Assembly (NCBI RefSeq): GCF_019236175.1
Contig: NZ_JAFAJM010000020.1
Location: 1 to 64,000 of the forward strand
From: Chryseobacterium sp.
Lineage (GTDB): Bacteria > Bacteroidota > Bacteroidia > Flavobacteriales > Weeksellaceae
Reading direction: 5' to 3'
Length of the DNA: 64,000 nt
Below the pieces are notes generated by a model. That model saw only the letters and a list, made by a program, of their open reading frames with translations. It was not told the DNA's origin and did no database searches. The translations under genes were made by a program, and so were the position numbers. How positions within the stretch are numbered: the first letter of the stretch is position 1; every line of letters starts with the position of its first letter. Below are positions 61,264 through 64,000 of the stretch, piece after piece.

Positions 61264-62003
61264 CTATTAAACTAATAAGGTGCTAAATCAGCAATATGAG
61301 ATAATTCATCTCATTAATAGATATATTGAGCTCCAATATTCATTTTAGATGTTTGAAAACTTTTTCCGTCAAATTCGACTTTTGAGGGAAATATCAAATA
61401 CCCTCACGTTATTTTCATTTGTAGAACCCTATGATAATAGTTTTAAGGTTATCCATTGAACAAAATAATCTTTTTGAAGATTCATTTTCTTTTAGCTTTT
61501 ATGTGAGGCGTGAACTATTTATAATTATCTAAAAACAATTCCTTTATTAGTTCTTTATAAGCAGATTGTATTCCAGTTTAAACACTTTAAAGCGCAAAGA
61601 GTTCATTCAATGTATCAGAGTCAGATCTGAGAAATCTGTATTAACTGATTGTTTAATTAATCTTTCAGAAAAGTAAGCGATGTAGTTCCTTAACAGAAAT
61701 TTTGGATACAATAATTTTCCACAAATTCGTTGAAGTTTATGAAATTATAAGATAGGAGACTCAATTAAATACTACCCGAAAATTCAGCAACCAATCCATA
61801 ATACATTACTTCAAAATTCAGTATTACTACTGAATTATTTTTAAAAAAATAACATTAATATTGTTTTTATAGTAAACATAAAAGTTTATGAAATATAAAA
61901 TGGAATCTTTAAAATAATGTAATATTTTTTTTACAATCACCTAGTATAACTAAAGAATGTTATTGCGATTTTAAAAATATCATCAACTCAAAAAACTAAT
62001 ATC
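61264..62003. other. Gene-free stretch with one inverted repeat
   Basis: 740 AT-rich bases between the divergent AraC gene and the cytochrome-like lipoprotein gene. A perfect 9-bp inverted repeat AATTCAGTA/TACTGAATT with loop TTAC sits at 61815-61836 and is followed by ATTTTTAAA; it may be an operator or terminator. No open frame of protein character was found and no clear TAnnTTTG promoter was found before 62004. Confidence 0.55.
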
Positions 62004-63614
62004 ATGAAATTAAAATTCAAAAAACTGATGCTTTTGAGCATAACGACAGGCAGTATTTTCAGCCTTATTTGTTGTAAAAAATCTATAGAATCTATAGAAA
62101 TGGATAAAAATGACAAGGTGTCTCTAGAACATTTTGAGAAAAAATATTTTTCAAACTACAACAAATCATTCATCCCGGATACAGATGACGATAATCTCTG
62201 GAAAAATGATACTTTAGTGGTAACCAAAGAAGATTCTGCGAGGGCATTTCACACCTGGTCCTGGCAAAAGTATTTGCATTTAACACAGAACATTAAAGAT
62301 TCAAAAAATGAAAAAACTCTAGATGGCTTACCATTGTTCCTGGATGATTCAAAAAATATTTTTCAAATTACCGAATACGGAGAACCTGTAAAATCACCTT
62401 TCAAATTATTTGCATTTCATCAGGCAGGTAGTGACCATCCTGTATTAAAATCAAATACAGACTTTGCCGGGATTTCTGAAGAGTATACTGTTTTTTATTC
62501 CATACATATGAATAAAATTATGCATGATCAGATGGTTAAAGCGACAGATTCTGCTATAGAGAAAGCAAAAAAAGGGATTAAGAATATAAGTGATTCAACA
62601 GAGGTCTATACCAATTCTTCATTAGAACTAAAGGCTGCCTGGGTAGATCTTAATGCGATTCCCAAAGATCAGCAGAAAAATTACCTGATTGTACACAATG
62701 TACCACAAATAAAAAAAGATTTTTTAAACAAACTAGATTATTTCACCAGAAAAAATGATTATACTAATGTTAATCTAATAATTAATAATCCTCAAAACTA
62801 TCAAAACATACCCGCGGTTGCTCTTATTGGTTTACACATCGTTGCCAAAGTAGAAGGATTTCCAGAAATGCTTTGGGCAACTTTTGAAGGTCAGGATCTA
62901 GCTCCGGATAATCTAAATAACTTAACTGATTTGAATTCAAAACAAAGACATGGATTTAAACCAAACACAACTAACAGTCAGCCAATTGCCAAAACAGAAA
63001 CCGATTTTTTATTCTTTAAAAAAGGTGAACTTAGTGCAAAAGATTCTCTGAATGCTATTAAGTTTGATACCTTAACTAAAAAAGGTAAAATAGCTGATAA
63101 GGCCTATCGTAAATATCCATTGGGCATATCACAAAAAAAATATGATCATCCAAATAATTCTGAATATAAAAGACATGCTGATCTTGCTAATGAATTAAAT
63201 AAAAAAGCACTTACAAAAAGTGAAATTAAGCAATATTATAACGGTAACATCTGGCTAGGAATGCTTAATAGCAAGGAGTCCAGAAATGTAGATGTTTATC
63301 AGCAATTTAATAAGGGAAATTTAAAATTGGCAGGAAGTCCAAATGCGACAAATATTACGATGGAAACGTATCATCAAAATACCACCTGTTTCTCTTGTCA
63401 CGGAATAACAAATTTTTCATTAGATCCTAAAAAAGATATTCAATACAAAACCTTACTAAATGTTAGTCATATATATGGAGCTTATTTTGCCGAAGCCTAT
63501 AGAAAAAAAGATAAATCAAAAAACAATATGCTATTAAATATCAACAACATAACATCTTTAAATGAATTGATCAAAACACAAAACGAACAAAAATTAGAAG
63601 CCACTTTTAAATAA
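62004..63614 (+). CDS. Lipoprotein with a single c-type haem motif
   Basis: 536-residue exported protein with a lipobox (SLICC, Cys23 or Cys24). Near the C-terminus TTCFSCHGITNFS contains one CxxCH (Cys462, Cys465, His466), the covalent haem-c attachment site. The body is not recognised; WSWQKYLHLTQN near 84-95 and LIGLHIVAKVEGFPEMLWATFEGQD near 273-297 look like conserved cores of a family I cannot name. A periplasmic or surface electron-transfer or oxidase role is plausible. It has its own region, with 740 bases upstream and a terminator downstream, so it is probably monocistronic. Confidence 0.75.
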   Translation: MKLKFKKLMLLSITTGSIFSLICCKKSIESIEMDKNDKVSLEHFEKKYFSNYNKSFIPDTDDDNLWKNDTLVVTKEDSARAFHTWSWQKYLHLTQNIKDSKNEKTLDGLPLFLDDSKNIFQITEYGEPVKSPFKLFAFHQAGSDHPVLKSNTDFAGISEEYTVFYSIHMNKIMHDQMVKATDSAIEKAKKGIKNISDSTEVYTNSSLELKAAWVDLNAIPKDQQKNYLIVHNVPQIKKDFLNKLDYFTRKNDYTNVNLIINNPQNYQNIPAVALIGLHIVAKVEGFPEMLWATFEGQDLAPDNLNNLTDLNSKQRHGFKPNTTNSQPIAKTETDFLFFKKGELSAKDSLNAIKFDTLTKKGKIADKAYRKYPLGISQKKYDHPNNSEYKRHADLANELNKKALTKSEIKQYYNGNIWLGMLNSKESRNVDVYQQFNKGNLKLAGSPNATNITMETYHQNTTCFSCHGITNFSLDPKKDIQYKTLLNVSHIYGAYFAEAYRKKDKSKNNMLLNINNITSLNELIKTQNEQKLEATFK

Positions 63615-63623
63615 AAAGCAAAC

Positions 63624-63656
63624 CTCCTGTTGTTCTTTGAAACAGCAGGAGATTTT
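63624..63656 (+). terminator. Terminator of the haem-motif lipoprotein gene
   Basis: CTCCTGTTG pairs with CAGCAGGAG (63624-63632 and 63643-63651, one G-T pair) and is followed by ATTTT, starting 9 bases after the stop codon. Confidence 0.7.
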
Positions 63657-63712
63657 AAAAATGTGTTAGATTATTTCTTCAATCATAATATCCATAACAA
63701 CGCTTATCCTGA

Positions 63713-63913
63713 TTGTACTTCCATACTGTAGGAGGTAAGGCGGGTTCCGGCAAAACAAGCTATGTATTTAATAAAAATGACCTCTTACTACCCATTCAAT
63801 CTTGGCTTCCTGAGAATTTTAATGAAAACAGAGCGAGGAATGTACAACTAAAGATTAGAGCATACATCTTAAAAATTGTCAACAGGATTCAAACCGGAAC
63901 AACCAAATCATAA
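63713..63913 (+). pseudogene. Short unassigned open frame at the right edge
   Basis: 66 codons, openable only from a TTG directly after an in-frame stop. It contains GKAGSGKT, which fits the Walker A pattern, and YVFNKNDLLLPI, which recalls the C-terminal region of SusD proteins. Neither resemblance is backed by flanking sequence, so this is either a gene remnant or a chance frame. Confidence 0.2.
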
Positions 63914-63951
63914 ATAATTATTAGTCAGCAACATCAACTTAAAACATCCTC

Positions 63952-63959
63952 TAACTTTG
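63952..63959 (+). promoter_or_regulatory. Possible -7 promoter box near the right edge
   Basis: TAACTTTG (63952-63959) fits TAnnTTTG. No clear -33 box is present at the usual distance; any gene it serves starts beyond the window. Confidence 0.35.
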
Positions 63960-64000
63960 TAAAAATTGGTTTGATGTTCCAACCAAGGAGTTGACAAAAA

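Noticed and set aside
63713..63913. P-loop ATPase or SusD C-terminus at the right edge
   Set aside because: GKAGSGKT and LLLPI are short matches in a 66-codon frame that opens only from TTG right after a stop. No further domain sequence supports either idea.

Overview
The window is almost certainly chromosome of a Flavobacteriia species close to Chryseobacterium (family Weeksellaceae). The signs are SusC/SusD outer-membrane pairs, Bacteroidota-type promoters (TTG, about 19 bases, TAnnTTTG), low GC, many N-termini of the MKK...FAQ type, and a block of ordinary flavobacterial housekeeping genes. No database search was possible, so names rest on motifs and family knowledge.

Layout. (1) 0.2-9.9 kb: a polysaccharide-utilisation locus on the minus strand, susC - susD - GH144-type 'glycoamylase' lipoprotein - esterase, followed by a separately promoted GH3 beta-glucosidase. 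The GH144 + GH3 pairing suggests beta-1,2-glucan as substrate. The susC and GH3 genes share a promoter and operator-like block of about 50 bp. (2) 10-21.5 kb: ordinary genes, including DUF4197 and DUF493 proteins, an ArsC-like reductase, deoxynucleoside kinase, glutaminyl cyclase, VOC/GNAT/SRPBCC genes, a Na+/H+ antiporter and a bestrophin. (3) 21.6-25.3 kb: a TolC-HlyD-ABC permease export operon with no ATPase gene. (4) 25.6-32.1 kb: ecotin beside a 1971-residue alpha-2-macroglobulin-like protein, i.e. two protease inhibitors in one unit. (5) 32.1-38.3 kb: a UbiA-like membrane protein, recF, a DUF721 protein, a SpecificRecomb-family membrane protein, mtgA and a binding-protein lipoprotein.

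(6) 38.4-58.9 kb: an integrated element of about 20.5 kb. It lies between the 3' end of a tRNA-Arg(ACG) gene and a second copy of that 3' end plus its terminator (35 identical bases, 38443-38477 and 58894-58928). Just inside the left end are a large serine recombinase and a 54-residue gene overlapping it. The cargo is a stack of apparent anti-phage systems, all on the minus strand: an AlbA_2-TIR protein coupled to a GHKL/HSP90-like ATPase; a 2084-residue Avs-like STAND NTPase with an N-terminal nuclease-like domain, plus an overlapping small partner and a membrane protein; an HNH-like protein with a GNAT acetyltransferase; and a three-component ABC (ABC-3C) system whose SMC-like ATPase belongs to the DUF3732 family. 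The AlbA_2-TIR/GHKL pair is the part I cannot match to a named system and is the best candidate for something undescribed.

(7) 59-64 kb: chromosome resumes with a TetA-like MFS exporter, an AraC-type regulator, a 740-bp gene-free stretch, a lipoprotein with one CxxCH haem-binding motif, and a poorly interpretable right end.
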